This document shows positions 54,901-64,000 of a stretch of 64,000 nucleotides of DNA, piece by piece. How positions within the stretch are numbered: position 1 is the stretch's first letter; each line of letters starts with the position of its first letter. Origin of the DNA: Baylisascaris procyonis (lineage: Eukaryota; Nematoda; Chromadorea; Rhabditida; Ascarididae); the NCBI GenBank assembly GCA_037389465.1, contig JAZARR010000231.1:3038001-3102000 (forward strand). Reading direction: 5' to 3'. A program made the translations under genes and the position numbers. Under the pieces are notes generated by a model. That model saw only the letters and a program-made list of their open reading frames with translations, did not search any database and had not been told where the DNA came from.

Positions 54901-57738
54901 TAAAATAAACATTTCACAATGCACAGTCCCCACTCATAGCGATGCAACTTTTTATGCCCATGAAGGGCGTCAATGTAATAAGAGGTAATATTTCGTCTGC
55001 TAAGTATGCCATCGTTTGTAAATATCATAAAAATTATCCATAGAAATATTCCCTTTGATATTTGCTATCAACTTTCCACTCCTTGAATAAACATTTTTTC
55101 CCGGTCAAATATAACTAACGATTGGGGTTTATGGGAGTTTCCTTTTTTTCTTAGTTCAGATATGGCACCGGTTTGGCATCTATTATACAATGAATGATTT
55201 TATAACGATAAACGCTCCTTACTCAATGGATCTATTCTCGTTGGGTATAAGAGAGCGAATCGATTAATGACAGACGGGTGGTGGGGGTAATATTTTCTCG
55301 TTTCGAGCATAGAGAGGCAGCATACATTCTAACCAACTCAATCAATCATAACTGAATGCACCATTGTGGCGTTTCATCGCCACCAATACAACAAAACGAC
55401 CATTTTACAATTCGATGGCCAAATCTATACGGATCGAAATTGCAAAAATCATCAAATGTCGTATGGTAAAAAAATGGAATGCATACTGAAATATCAGACA
55501 CTGCTCATATCTGACATAAAATGTCATAAAAAAATGGAAGTAAGGGCACTGTTGATGGGAGGTGGTAGAAGAAGAACAGGGAAGCACTAATGTATACCCA
55601 TTAAAAATTCAATATTGAGGTCGACAGCTCCAGGAAATTAGCATAATACCCTGCGGTCATCTCTCTATTCCCCCTTAACCCCTCCTCCGCTCTCTTCCCT
55701 CCCCTCACAATTTTCCTCGAAGAGGATTCGCATAAAGAATGGTACCCTTCACCGTTCCATCTGAACATCTTAGACTAGCCAAAAGCGACGTTTCAAATAC
55801 TCATTGTACCGATCTAAAGAAACGAAAAAAAAAGAGAAATATTGAGATAATCAATAAATCGAAACCTGTATACGTTGTTTGAGATCCCTGATCGAATTTT
55901 CATTATCTGCTTCTCTCACATGAGTTTCAATCAATTCTTGTTGTAATGCATGGATGTGTTCAATCATCGACGTATCGTCGACTTGTGTCGCCGTATCGAT
56001 ACAACCGTCATTTTTCTGTAAATTATTACACTCAAAAAATATTAAGGACGTCTTTTTTAGAATATATCATCCTTTTTATAATCGACAAGAAAACCGGCTT
56101 CAAATTGAACAACTCTATACTCTCATTGACAATGAGTAAAGTAACGTCATCAAAATTAACTCTATACCCTAAAGAACGACAATATAGGATAGTCTAAAAT
56201 TTCAAACGCACATTTTCGTGGATAAAACAAGATAAATCCAGGAAATTGAATTAACTTCCCACAATTTAACAGCGAAAACTCAATAGAGAAAGAGCATTAC
56301 CATTAAAATACGCGTAGCCTGTCGAAACCTAGTGTCCTCAAGTTGTAAGTTTCTAGCTGTATTGAATGTCATAAAAATTACTGCTAGATAAGTTCAACCT
56401 AAAAACCATCCGCATATCTGTATGTGTGTGCGCGCGTATGGCTGCGAATGGGAGCGTGTATGCGAATGTATGTAGAAAAATATGTAGATCCAGTAAGCAT
56501 ATCAAAAATCAAAAGCTTTACATAAGCATGGAAACATGCGTGCGTGCAAGGAAGTATCTGTCTGGTAAGTTCAATTCCCGAAGAACAAGGATTTAAATGT
56601 AACAAAAGAATTCGCATACGTTTCACACCGATCGGATCTCGAGAGAAAAAAATTTGTAGAACACTTGTATGAGCGATCACATTGATCGTCATACAAAGGC
56701 ATATTCTAGAAATTTTATTCTTTTCGTGGCACTCATTCAGACGAGATTAACCAGTGGAATGTGAAAGCGCATATCATGCTATCTCCTCTGGCGCGTTTCT
56801 CTACTAGTTATTAGTGACAGTGATAAGTGCAGAAATGATGAAAGAAATAGTTAAGCAAATTACTGCGAACGCTTTGTTCAAATTTCCCCCTTCAGAAATC
56901 TCGCATTTGCAAGAAATAGATCTATGTAAAACTAATTGAACAGCCCCTAATCCCTAAGAAAGGAAAGCAAATAGCTAAAAACGAGAAAAAAAGAGCTTTT
57001 CATAAATCTCGAATATATCTTTTTAATCGGTGAATAGAATCCCTTTACTACTTATCATTTCAATATGGATAAGCAAGAATTTTTCAAACAATTTCAGTCA
57101 GCCAAAAAATCCATCGAAGAAAAATTTTGACATAAAATTTCTTAGAGAGACTTTTTTCTATTCAATAATGGAAAATAAACAGAAGTGTTCTCATAGAGTG
57201 GGAAAAACATTTAAAAAGAATTTCAAAAAATGCCTCAAGTTTCTCACATTGGAAATATTGAAATACGGTAATCTCACGATGATCGATTCCATATTTCCGA
57301 AATTCAATAATTCCATAATTTTTTATGCTGCTGTTAGAGAAAATAAAAAAAGCTATAGTTAAAAAATAATCGATTACTTTCTAAACTAGATAATACCGAT
57401 TAAACGCTTAGATGAAACTATTAGCTAATTACTTAAGTAAAAAAAAAAATTGATAAAGACAAGCTTTAATTAATTAAGTTGCGAAGTTTTAATTAAGTTT
57501 TTTTTAAATTAACCTTGCAGCTAAGTTCCCTGATCGTATCGTAAGCCTCTTCGAGACGTCGATGCGCATCCGAATTGATATCGCGAAGTTTGTGCAATTC
57601 GTGTGAGATACTCATACAATTTTCAGCCTCTTGTGCCAAATTCACTTGCCCTTTTATGAGGCGATCAGCGAGCGCCGAACTCTCTTGCTCCAAATAGTCT
57701 ATCCTTTGCCGTAAAAGACGATTCTCTGTTCGAAGCCT
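45454..57738 (-). CDS. EVI5: EVI5/EVI5-like RabGAP, C-terminal coiled-coil half (10 exons, 5' part missing)
   Basis: EVI5 proteins are Rab GTPase-activating proteins: an N-terminal TBC domain stimulates GTP hydrolysis on Rab proteins (Rab11 is the reported partner in flies), and a long coiled-coil tail mediates localisation and partner binding in membrane traffic and cytokinesis. Exons seen, in transcript order: 57738-57514, 56356-56301, 56015-55866, 53424-53263, 50798-50663, 49842-49690, 49048-48945, 47764-47684, 47177-47016, 45711-45454. Diagnostic motifs are RLRTENRLLRQRI, ESSALADRLIKGQV and repeated cassettes of the form L-Q-E-E-L-x-x-V-+-x-R-E-A-(D/E) followed by L+EMRQ+. All adjacent phases agree except into 56356, which needs an upstream exon of 3n+1 bases that I did not find. 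The TBC domain is absent from the window. The tail ends in an acidic Thr-Glu-rich segment, as in vertebrate EVI5. Introns are 0.4-2.9 kb. Family assignment is secure; exact 5' structure is not. Confidence 0.88.
47016..47177 (-). CDS. EVI5: EVI5 coiled-coil exon
   Basis: 162 bases, 54 codons, phase 0/0. Acceptor CATTTATAG, donor AAG|GTACAA. Peptide KEKEITEQMRDERRKAIEAE then MQRLKYSEAMQHIADLKQAI. It corresponds to the SEAKRKQAE-x-E-x-KNKEEVMAVRLREAD...VAELRQ+I block near the C terminus of EVI5. Confidence 0.88.
47684..47764 (-). CDS. EVI5: EVI5 coiled-coil exon
   Basis: 81 bases, 27 codons, phase 0/0. Acceptor TTGTTTCAG, donor CAG|GTTACT. Peptide NHVCTNQLKRQDEELKRL continues with REERDASLQ. 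It follows METQ as in EVI5, where the corresponding segment is NQINSNHLRRAEQE and continues into the QEKVQYL region. Confidence 0.85.
48945..49048 (-). CDS. EVI5: EVI5 coiled-coil exon
   Basis: 104 bases. Acceptor GTTTTCAG, donor CAG|GTCACT. Peptide: RELEDQLMGVRIREADTV then AELKEMRQKVMELETQ. This matches the EVI5 cassette NELQDELM-x-IRLREAET followed by IREIKQRMMEMETQ, with the same spacing. Confidence 0.9.
49690..49842 (-). CDS. EVI5: EVI5 Gln/Ser/Pro-rich linker exon
   Basis: 153 bases, two bases plus 50 codons plus one base. Acceptor CTACTTTAG, donor CAG|GTAAGT. It contains a short Gln tract (PQTQQQQSSPP) and then RQRLAKLTASLIGVASAE. It continues the low-complexity linker of the previous exon and joins in phase on both sides. 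Confidence 0.8.
50663..50798 (-). CDS. EVI5: EVI5 Ser/Thr/Pro-rich linker exon
   Basis: 136 bases, starts phase 0 and ends after one base of a codon. Acceptor TTTTGCAG, donor AAG|GTAACG. The peptide starts KYVQVRMTEG and becomes Ser/Thr/Pro/Asn-rich (ending SPSPTPSQ). The phase matches the next exon exactly. The vertebrate tail has no obvious equivalent, so this looks like a lineage-specific disordered insertion between coiled-coil cassettes. Confidence 0.75.
51931..51959 (+). repeat. Poly(A) run of 29
   Basis: 29 consecutive A in an EVI5 intron, followed by a GACA/GATA-rich stretch (51961-52035). No upstream gene body or target-site duplication seen, so it is not clearly a retrocopy tail. 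A similar run of 20 A is at 35939-35958. Confidence 0.95.
53263..53424 (-). CDS. EVI5: EVI5 coiled-coil exon
   Basis: 162 bases, 54 codons, phase 0/0. Acceptor GTTTTTTAG, donor ACT|GTAAGT. The peptide has RPPDDGIAGLQEELISVKM, then REAEASLSLKEMRQRLAELE and QQW. Spacing and residues correspond closely to the LQDELM-x-+REA...EIREIKQRM block and W of EVI5. It is the clearest cassette in the window. Confidence 0.9.
54618..54667. repeat. (AATAA)n pentanucleotide tract
   Basis: Repeats of AATAAAATAA interrupted once by GAATAG, within an EVI5 intron. Confidence 0.85.
55866..56015 (-). CDS. EVI5: EVI5 coiled-coil exon
   Basis: 150 bases, 50 codons, phase 0/0. Acceptor ATTTACAG, donor CAG|GTTTCG. The peptide contains HIHALQQELIETHVREAD then SIRDLKQRIQ. 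This is the cassette LQEEL-x-x-V+REA-x-x-x-x-RELK that recurs in EVI5, preceded by an acidic Asp/Thr-rich linker equivalent to the SLPDENN linker of the vertebrate protein. Confidence 0.88.
56301..56356 (-). CDS. EVI5: EVI5 short coiled-coil exon
   Basis: 56 bases: two bases complete a split codon, then 18 codons reading RNLQLEDTRFRQATRILM. Acceptor is TTCAATACAG, donor ATG|GTAATG. The 3' phase matches the next exon (56015). The 5' phase (needs one base) does not match the end of 57514, so an exon ending in phase 1 is expected in 56357-57513. In vertebrate EVI5 this position holds a segment of the type ETELEQ-R-RE. Confidence 0.65.
57514..57738 (-). CDS. EVI5: EVI5 exon: RLRTEN...ESSALADRL segment
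   Basis: 225 bases, 75 codons, phase 0 at both ends. The acceptor is AAATTTCAG and the donor is AAG|GTTAAT. It begins RLRTENRLLRQRIDYLEQ and continues ESSALADRLIKGQV, the most conserved block directly after the TBC domain in animal EVI5. It then carries AQEAE and a heptad-rich stretch ending TIRELSCK. This is the exon that identifies the gene. Confidence 0.9.
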
Positions 57739-57761
57739 CTGAAATTTGCATAATTTAACAC

Positions 57762-57842
57762 CGCAAATATTGCTCTATTTTTTCGAAGTATTTTTTCTTC
57801 AGCATTCAGCTGCTGATATCGTTCATTTTGCTGATCCCCTTC
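57762..57842 (-). CDS. EVI5: Possible EVI5 exon upstream of the RLRTEN exon
   Basis: 81 bases, 27 open codons in phase 0, with acceptor TTGATCAG and donor GCG|GTGTTA. The peptide contains NERYQQLNAEE, which resembles the Glu/Lys-rich linker that precedes RLRTEN in EVI5 (KEY...KEMEEQ type). Accepting it requires an intron of only 23 bases (57739-57761). If that intron is not real, this is chance open frame. The C-terminal part of the peptide (KILRKNRAIFA) does not match the family. Confidence 0.3.
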
Positions 57843-60180
57843 CTGATCAATAAACCAATAAAATCAATAAAAACGTTTGATTTACGATTTAAAAAATTAT
57901 AAGATAACTTACCTTCAATAACACTCATATACATTATATATTTCTTTTAAATCGTCAATCAAACAGGCAAGCTAAACTCATTCAAAGAAATATTAGACAA
58001 TAAGGTGCACAAGAAAATTCAAGGTGAGGAAACCAATAAAGCTGCAGCTACGCTTCAAAATCATAATCCGCGCCATAAGTATGCAACATCGGAACCATAT
58101 ATGAAAAACATTACTAAATATGCATTTTGGGATACTGCTTTATTGCAGAATGTTGTCTGCTTGGAAAAAGTTCAATATCTGGTTAGTGACAGATGCTTTT
58201 TTTTGTTATATTGGTGACAGCTTAATAATTTACATGCGACAAATCATATGCCATAAATTGCCTGGCTATTATCTTGTCAATTAACTCGAACAACGATGGT
58301 ATAGACATTGCTATGACGTCAAAATTCTATAACATCTAAACAGCAGAAATATGCTCGCTATATAAGCATTGATGAGACTATAACAAGCTTCTATTTTCAT
58401 AGTGTTAATCACCGAAGAAAATCAATCTCCGTTTTCAGTTAATTTTCGACCACCTTAGGAATATAAATGAGGGGGAAGCCGCTTAATGTTACTAATAAGT
58501 TGCTAGAACTTAGGTTCAACTTATCAATCTTAAAATCGTTGAATAAATTGCTAGAACCTAAGTTCAGCTTATAATATTTTAACTTAGTTCAACTAGAACT
58601 TAATAACCTCTCCAACTATCATATTCAAAATTTTGCATTAATTTTTTTCAGTCAAAACGTGGTCTCTATATTACAAAAATAATGAAGTCCAAATAGAGAC
58701 AGTCGCTGGAATTACTCCACAGTCACTCTGGAAGTCTCTGAGGTCAAACTCATAAGTTTAAAAAAAAAATCGCATTAGTGAATCGAATTTTTTTCTTTCC
58801 TAAGAAATATTTCAAAATTTGCAAACACTAAACGATCCAACCTTTCAATACGATATATTTCAGCAATTGAATTTCTATAGGAATTCAATTTCTCAGTATT
58901 GATCATTGATTGCAATTGCTAAATGACGAAACATATGACAAGAAAATAAATTAAAAAAGATATTTCAAAGAGAAATTTTCGCCAATAAGATGGAGAGGAA
59001 GGATATCTCGGCTATAAAAAAAAAATCAAAACAAGAGAGAAGCAATCAAATAAAAAATAGTGATGGCAATTGGCAAGGAGATACCTTGAAAGGCATCTTC
59101 AACAAATAATTTTGTTTTATATACTTCATTCCAAGAAATTCTATCTATTCCTAAATATGCATTACTTTCGATATGAATAATCATACTAAAAGAAAAGTTT
59201 CAATATGGAAATCAGCTTAATATGAATTTTCTCAATTTTTATTTTCAATCGTTTATAACGCTTGAAATATGCTCAAATTATTGCCGCACAGCTGTACTTC
59301 CACTCGCTTGTTTCCGCAACAACTAATATCGCCTAAAAAATGCGCGCAAGGCAGTAATATAGACGAAGAAAAATTCAAGCTTGCCCTTATGCAAGAATGA
59401 TCAAATCATAGCAAATTGAATATGCCTATCAAATTTAACGCCTATTATTGAGCATTAAACTTCAATACTAAGGCAACAAATTCGAAATGAATTTAAAATA
59501 TAGGCGAGCGGAATATTCTCGAAAAAATATCTAAGTCAATAATCGACTATAATTTAAAAACCTATGAATTTACTAAACGAATCGAATGAATCTTATTTAA
59601 AATGCATTCGCTCAGCTCGATTATCAAAAGTACTTTCGCTATTGATTAGGATAAACATAAAAAGTGCGCTGTCCAATTCTATTCCTCTCAAAGAAGAAAA
59701 TAAGAAAATCCTCTTAGTGTCGATCGACAATTTTAGTTCTTTTTTGTGACATATTCACCAATGGCTGAATTCCTTGTGATCGGTCATTGTTCCATCCAAT
59801 AAGAATTCATTTAAAGCTTGAGAGTCATGAAAAAAAAAACTTTTTTTGTTCAAATGTAGCGAAAAAAAAACTACGAAAAGAAAAAGTGTACGGATGTTAA
59901 CAAAAAAACTACTGCGTTAAATGTAAGAAGTGCCCAAAAAGAGACAAAATCACAAGCTTGAAGTAAAAAATTCACTACTCTCATCCAGTTTTTTTCCGGC
60001 GTTTTCAGTACTTTTAAAAGTTTCGTTTCCGGCTGAGGAATTTTGAACTATGAAGGCCGATCAAACGTATTTCCAAAATGTGAAGCGTGTACTTAACATG
60101 GAGAGGATACATCGGAATTCCGGTGTTTTTCCAGAGTTCTTGTTGAGATTTCGCAATTCTAGAAGCACAGTCATGATTAC

Positions 60181-60225
60181 CTCGTAGTTCTGATCCTCTA
60201 GCATTATTGATGTGTGATTCCAGCA
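60181..60225 (-). CDS. Candidate exon downstream of the spectrin-like exon
   Basis: 45 bases between acceptor AATGCTTAG and donor GAG|GTAATC. In phase 0 it reads CWNHTSIMLEDQNYE, which would follow the 60437 exon in frame. A second acceptor (GTGCTTCTAG) lies only 22 bases after that donor, and the sequence beyond it is also open to about 60080. The correct model is unclear. Confidence 0.2.
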
Positions 60226-60436
60226 CTAAGCATTAAGCGTGAAACAATAAAACTGCAGTTGATTGAAAATTGCAAAATGAGTCCATCTGAACGCACTATA
60301 TAATATGCTACACTATGATCCGGACATAAATGTTCACATGCAATCTGAACGTAACGAAGAAATCATTGAAGCGTATCTGCCATATACAAAACACTCAATT
60401 ATGTGGGGAAAGTAAATTGACATTCGTCAATGTCAC

Positions 60437-60569
60437 CTGGTGTATGCGACTTTCAATATCGGTAATTAGGCAATTATATTGTTGACAACCGATTGATGCC
60501 AGTCGCAATCGAAGCGTTCTTTCTAGCAATGAAACGACACTTTGCCATCGGCAATGCAATGGGGTCACG
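60437..60569 (-). CDS. Solitary spectrin-repeat-like exon
   Basis: 133 bases, acceptor GTTTCATTAG, donor CAG|GTGACA. One reading frame gives VTPLHCRWQSVVSLLERTLR followed by a segment ending CLITDIESRIHQ. The pattern RWQ-x-(L/V)...ER...L......QQ-(Y/F)-N...I-x-(D/E)-I-E-S-R-I fits helix A into B of a spectrin repeat, as in spectrin, dystrophin, plakin or nesprin proteins. It lies 2.7 kb upstream of the first visible EVI5 exon on the same strand, where a TBC exon would be expected. It may be part of another gene, a nested gene, or the 3' end of an upstream neighbour. The specific family is not determined. Confidence 0.45.
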
Positions 60570-61332
60570 CTAATGAAACGTGAGTGTTCGTCTCGATACT
60601 TAAACACTATGAAACAATGCACCAGAATTAGCCTATAAAGGGTAATTTAAATGTTATTTATGTAATCTCGAAACTTCAGGAAAAAAAACTGCAAAGCACA
60701 GAAATAAAACAGTATCGATGGAAACCAGATTTAAAGAAATTAAAATATTGAATGCGTTTATAATTTGAGATATGTAATTTTTGAATCATTTCCAGATTTT
60801 ATAAAGGTGAAAAACAATAAACTGATCGAAAACACAAAAGCAATTCTAAGGCAAAGAACATAATAGCTACAAAATGAGCCAAAATAACTGCAAAACACGC
60901 CGGAACAAATATTTCTACATTCCACTCATCTGACAAGTCAATTATAAAAAAAATTATAAATATATGAGAGAGTGCCCTATATTTTATATATCAAATTTGA
61001 TCATTGATGCAATCAGTTTGGAAAATTTTTTTCTAGATAGAGCAACTTAAGTTGGAAAACGATTGGTGGAAAATGTGTGAAAAATTTCCCCGACTTTGAA
61101 TACTTACGGTTTCTCTCAACTACGATGGAATAACGGGAATAATGGTACAGTAGACCACTGTATACAATGAACTATACTCATTAAATCTTGTAACTCCAGC
61201 TTCAACAGTTTCTGACTTGAAAACAGCGAAGAAACAGGCAAGCAGGCAGACAGACCGAGAGACAAATACACCCAAATATCTGTCGCTATACATACTTGTA
61301 GACGCGTGTGAACACATACAGGTCAGTGCATC

Positions 61333-61333
<1 letters not shown>

Positions 61334-61364
<31 letters not shown>
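61334..61364. repeat. (TA)n microsatellite
   Basis: 31-bp TA tract. It sits inside the 178-codon minus-strand open frame 61120-61656, the longest in the window, which is therefore probably not a gene. Confidence 0.95.
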
Positions 61365-61366
<2 letters not shown>

Positions 61367-63103
61367 AGTACGCATGCCGCTATAGTACATCCCTGCAAAT
61401 CTAATTCGTAAGAGATAAAAACAGAAAGATGACAATTACATGAATTTACGAGAAAAAAAGGAAAATGGAACAAAAGGAATTTGTTTAATAGCAAAACGAT
61501 TGATAAAATATCTTTGAAAATTTGTGACATTGAATGGGAAAGTGAATTCTGAAATTCAAAATAAAAAAAAAACAGAGAGCACAGCGAATTTAAGTGACTG
61601 AAATGATCGCTCTCGAAAAAACAAAAAACTACTGAAGGAGCGTTAGATGTGAACAACTACAAATCACCCACCGTAAGAATTTTTTTCCATAAATAATCGA
61701 CAAATGATTTGCTCATAATAACGCATAACTTTCAGTCGTTTCAGCCATCTATCAATATGGGAATAAATAAACCATCAAAAATAAACCTTAGAAAACTGGA
61801 TGCCTAATTAGCACAAGTTCGCAATTCACTTCGATAATGGCCACTTAAAAACAAATTCGTTTTGAAATTCATCAAGTTCAATTTTCTTTCAAGAATATTA
61901 AAGCATTGAAAAAACAACTAAAATATCATTCAAATATTGAAATGAACTGACAAAATTTGCTTCTTGATCCTGCGACAATAATGCTAAAAAATATTCGTGC
62001 AATTCGAAAAGCATATAGTAATGGGTATAGTCATATGACTCTACAGCCCACATTGCCAACAAAACTACTGATCACCTGTTTTTCAAAATGAACCTGAACA
62101 AAAATGGTGATATGCCCATTCAGGTATTAAAAGGTGATATAAGCACTAAAAGCTAATGGTCCAGATAATAAAAGGTAACATGAGCATTTCGGCATTAAGC
62201 ACGGTGGAATGCTACGCTCACAGGTTAGTGAATCAATTTTGTGCTTAATGAATCGTCATTGCTACACTTCGTTTAGTGACGTCAATATGAGAGAATGTTT
62301 GATTACATTGCGCAGTTATTTCTAACTGGTAAAATGCATCTTCTTCAGATGTGACTCAACAAAAGGATTGAGACGAGAAGATAGACGGGAAATTTGACAT
62401 TCAAAATTTGAATATACATATAATATTGTATGAAATATTAAATCAAAAAAAAGGGAAGGAAAATAAATCAAAGAAAGGCTGCAAGAGTCGAATTAAATAA
62501 CAAAATTTCATGACCTATAGCTATATCTACGCAAGATATTACAATGAGCATCTATGATATAGCTTAGTTGTTAGCAAAAAAAAAAAAAACTTCACTGCTT
62601 CAATCATATGAATTATTACTCATTCTTCCCTTTCCTTACACCCCTCCACACTTCTCCCTCTCACCCTTCCCCCGTTCGCTTAAACAGGTAATTTGGTTTT
62701 AGGTTCTCAAAGAGGTCTGATATCGCTGAAATATTGTTGCACTTAGTGGAACTTTTATTTATGAACGAATGAGTCCAAGAACAACAAAGTTTTTTACGTT
62801 CAGAAAATCCACACTACTTCAACTGCTTCGGAAAAAATGCATTTTATGATGATGGATGAAAAAAGCAAAAAAAAAACCATTCTTACAACTGGGAATAGAA
62901 ACATTATATTGTCGACTTAAATATGTTCAATACATCATGACGAATTAACTTATTGCGTCATTCTATGCGATTTTCTTTTGATTTTTGAATTTATGCGCCT
63001 TCATTCGCTTTATTCTCATAGTGACGCAATGAAACGATGAAGAGGCATATATAAAACAATATATGTATCTATGTGTATACAACGCTCCTACAAAGTTATT
63101 TTT

Positions 63104-63160
63104 TAACACAAAACGTGTTAAACTTTCGCATAGTACTATTTTCTAACATAAGACGTGTTA
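63104..63160. repeat. Two TAACAC...GTGTTA-type dyads 40 bp apart
   Basis: TAACACAAAACGTGTTA (63104-63120) and TAACATAAGACGTGTTA (63144-63160) are copies offset by exactly 40 bp, each near-palindromic and preceded by TATTTT(T/C)T-like sequence. Confidence 0.75.
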
Positions 63161-63593
63161 TCACTGTTAAACTAATATGACAAAGTTTATCAATCCAAGA
63201 ATCAAAATAGTTGCAGTAAGTTTTAGAGTTGAAGGAAAGAACGAACTACAGTCGACGAGAAATTTCAGCCACTTCCTTTCGAGCTTTCCAAATAATCTAT
63301 GTAATGCCACTCACCCCTCACTTCTATTTATAACCCCTTCCTCCATTTGCGTAACGATTTCCACTCAGTGACTTATCGGTTAAGTTGCAGTGATAGGCCC
63401 AACAGCTGAGAGGTATGCTGAAGTTTTATGAGAAGCAAAAAAAAAGGAAAAAAGTGACAGCTTTGAAAGAATAAAAAGACTCGGATAAACGAAAAAAAAA
63501 AATCGTTGTGATGAATGTGAACTCAGAAAGCATCTAGAATTTCTTTCTTAAAGTATTCCAATCGAATGACGTCTAAGTAATGACAAAATGAAA

Positions 63594-63648
63594 CATCTGT
63601 CAATAAATTTTTCTACTATGAAATAGTCGAACAGTTTATTGACAGATG
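63594..63648. repeat. Inverted repeat, 14-bp arms, 27-bp loop
   Basis: CATCTGTCAATAAA at 63594-63607 is matched by its reverse complement at 63635-63648. Possible hairpin or remnant of a foldback element. Confidence 0.85.
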
Positions 63649-64000
63649 CTTCACAGGTTTAAACACGAATGAAACGAATCTCTTCAAATTTTATTTCATC
63701 AATTATAAAAATTCGAGCTGGGCATAATCAATGATGAACCTCCCCCCCTCCCCTTCACCAAAATATAAACTTCCGCGAATTTTTTGCATTGAAATTCTGC
63801 GCATAAAAATATGTTCGAATATGAATTATCATTCGCATCAATCGCGCATGTGTCCCATTTTCTTTAGAATTTGAATGAAGGCGATCGTCACTTTCCCCTC
63901 AATTTTCCTATTCAATGCTCAATTATTTAGAGAAAAACATCGGTTCGTGATGGCCCTTTTAAGACGTATTCATCCAATATTTGCATATTACACTAAATTA

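Larger units (their letters stand above)
60623..64000. other. AT-rich upstream region, no supported gene
   Basis: A weak 34-base minus candidate (61178-61211, reading KLLKLELQDLM behind TTTCAAGTCAG) is the only helical fragment. Otherwise microsatellite, dyads and low-complexity DNA. TBC exons of EVI5 were looked for and not seen. Confidence 0.5.

Noticed and set aside
57030..57362. 110-codon plus-strand frame antisense to EVI5
   Set aside because: Lys/Asn/Phe-rich reading of A-rich intron DNA with no supporting signals.
61120..61656. 178-codon minus-strand open frame, longest in the window
   Set aside because: Phe/Leu/Tyr-rich, reads through a TA microsatellite, no splice context and no recognisable domain. 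Consistent with chance in AT-rich DNA.

Overview
This window is AT-rich animal nuclear DNA (roughly two thirds A+T by eye). Coding sequence is split into short exons of about 30-260 bp, with introns from under 200 bp to several kb. Acceptors are mostly TTTCAG, TTTGCAG or TTTTAG with little upstream pyrimidine tract, and donors are often degenerate. Nothing bacterial or viral is recognisable. An invertebrate is likely and a nematode-like genome is possible, but species cannot be fixed from the sequence alone.

The one gene I can name is an EVI5 / EVI5-like Rab GTPase-activating protein on the minus strand (57738 down to 45454). Ten exons of its C-terminal coiled-coil half are visible. Nine splice junctions were examined and eight are in phase. 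The seven-heptad-like cassettes match the animal EVI5 tail. The catalytic TBC domain is not in the window and must lie beyond 64000 or in exons I could not see. One exon is missing between 57514 and 56356.

Below EVI5, from about 41.0 kb to 0.16 kb, the minus strand carries more than twenty short islands. Each has a raised G+C content, an uninterrupted frame, an AG acceptor and a GT donor. Several runs are phase-compatible, the best being 21402>20945>18535>17178>15775>7093. The peptides are helical and hydrophobic, with serine-rich and basic stretches nearer 0-3 kb, which suggests one large, solenoid-like, intron-rich gene or two adjacent ones. I do not recognise the family. The exon models are hand-made and some joins are out of phase.

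Upstream of EVI5 on the same strand (60.4 kb) is a solitary spectrin-repeat-like exon. Plus-strand exon candidates occur at 36.1-37.1 kb and 42.5 kb.

Repeats include a 151-bp TA tract (38170-38320), two shorter AT tracts, several degenerate tandem duplications (110 bp, 52 bp, 47 bp, about 125 bp), perfect hairpins at 18805 and 37131, and many pyrimidine tracts with runs of 9-14 C. The remainder is intron or intergenic DNA in which I see no gene.
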